Source: Caldilineaceae bacterium
GTDB taxonomy: Bacteria > Chloroflexota > Anaerolineae > Caldilineales > Caldilineaceae
Direction of reading: 5' to 3'
Assembly (NCBI GenBank): GCA_019637695.1
Contig: JAHBVG010000007.1
Location: 59,872 to 123,871 of the forward strand
Length of the DNA stretch: 64,000 nt
Shown here: one piece after another, positions 63,598 to 64,000 of the stretch
Layout of the letters: the number at the start of each line of letters is the position of its first letter
How positions within the stretch are numbered: the first letter of the stretch is position 1
Program-made: the position numbers and the translations under genes
Notes under the pieces: model-generated
What the model saw: the letters and a program-made list of their open reading frames with translations, nothing else
The model's database searches: none
What the model was told of the DNA's origin: nothing

Positions 63598-64000
63598 ATG
63601 ACAACCAATTTTGACTGGAATCGAGCAGGGGATGGACGATCCGATCAGCAAGCCAGACCCCCGCTGATCCTGCGCAATCTGCACGTCAACTATTTCACCC
63701 GGCGCGGGCAGGTGCAGGCCGTGCGCGGCGTCGATCTGGAGATCGGCGCAGGCGAGAGCATCGCCTTGATCGGCGAGAGCGGCTCGGGCAAGACGACGTT
63801 GGGGCTGGCGATTGTGCGTTTGCTGGTCAAGGCGGCGCGTGTCACCGAGGGCGATGTGCTTTACCATCGCGACAGCCGAGAGATCGATGTGCTGGCGCTC
63901 AACCCATCGGATCTGCGCAAGTTCCGCTGGAGCGAGTGCGCCATGGTCTTTCAATCGGCGCTCAATGCGTTCAACCCGGTGCTGCGCGTGTGGGAGCAGA
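63598..64000 (+). CDS. ABC transporter ATP-binding protein, DppD/OppD type (partial)
   Basis: Starts at the ATG at 63598 and runs off the right edge (134 residues visible). After a variable N-terminus, 'LILRNLHVNYFTRRGQVQAVRGVDLEI' begins the ATPase domain. Walker A GESGSGKTT lies near residues 61-69, and the Q-loop region VFQSALNAFNPVLRV near 117-131 is typical of peptide/nickel import ATPases. It is the third gene of the operon. Signature motif and Walker B lie outside the window. Confidence 0.94.
   Translation, partial: MTTNFDWNRAGDGRSDQQARPPLILRNLHVNYFTRRGQVQAVRGVDLEIGAGESIALIGESGSGKTTLGLAIVRLLVKAARVTEGDVLYHRDSREIDVLALNPSDLRKFRWSECAMVFQSALNAFNPVLRVWEQ

Overview
The window looks like chromosomal DNA from a filamentous-type Chloroflexota bacterium (Anaerolineae/Caldilineae side). 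This is an inference from several things: GC-rich DNA, very large secreted proteins with Thr/Pro/Ala-rich 'TPT/TAT' linkers and DUF11, FG-GAP, GEVED and lamin-tail domains, a BTAD/SARP-AAA regulator, an NADP-type malic enzyme fused to a phosphotransacetylase-like domain, and dispersed heptanucleotide repeats in the spacers. No rRNA, tRNA or CRISPR array was seen.

About two thirds of the window (from position 41,165 down to position 1, minus strand) is one long co-oriented block. It begins with a contractile injection system (eCIS / phage-tail-like particle). The genes run in order: AAA+ ATPase, DUF4255 cap protein, sheath, two tube proteins, a small CxxC protein joined to a DUF6760-like frame through a probable -1 frameshift, and three more gp19-like tube/initiator proteins. 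Then come a giant (about 2,624-residue) eCIS-core DUF4157 protein, LysM protein, VgrG/gpD-like spike, PAAR tip, gp25, gpJ-like and gpI-like baseplate proteins. No capsid, portal, terminase or integrase is present, so it is not a prophage. No tape-measure or tail-fibre gene is recognisable either.

The same strand continues with a DUF4159-like protein, a SAM methyltransferase with a GTGA start/stop overlap, an FHA protein, a VWA membrane protein, an FHA-transmembrane protein, and two secreted beta-propeller proteins. I read the FHA/VWA set as a possible envelope or regulatory module for the particle; this is inference.

At 41.2 kb a divergent SARP/BTAD-type regulator faces the CIS block. The spacer contains two pairs of the heptamer CTTCGCA, each pair spaced exactly 11 bp. 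On the minus strand each pair is followed by a -10-like hexamer. This is the layout expected of SARP binding boxes and suggests that the neighbouring regulator switches the CIS operon on.

From 43.4 to 50.3 kb are ordinary cellular genes: cupin, Nudix hydrolase, an orphan alpha-ketoacid dehydrogenase E1 beta subunit, the malic enzyme and a solitary DNA adenine methylase. Between them lies a decayed type ISP restriction-modification gene carrying a small palindromic MITE-like insert and a DUF433 antitoxin-like gene. From 50.4 to 61.3 kb two giant secreted proteins diverge from a shared promoter region. The right end (61.4-64 kb) holds an oligopeptide/dipeptide-type ABC transporter operon (two permeases and the start of an ATPase) that runs off the window.
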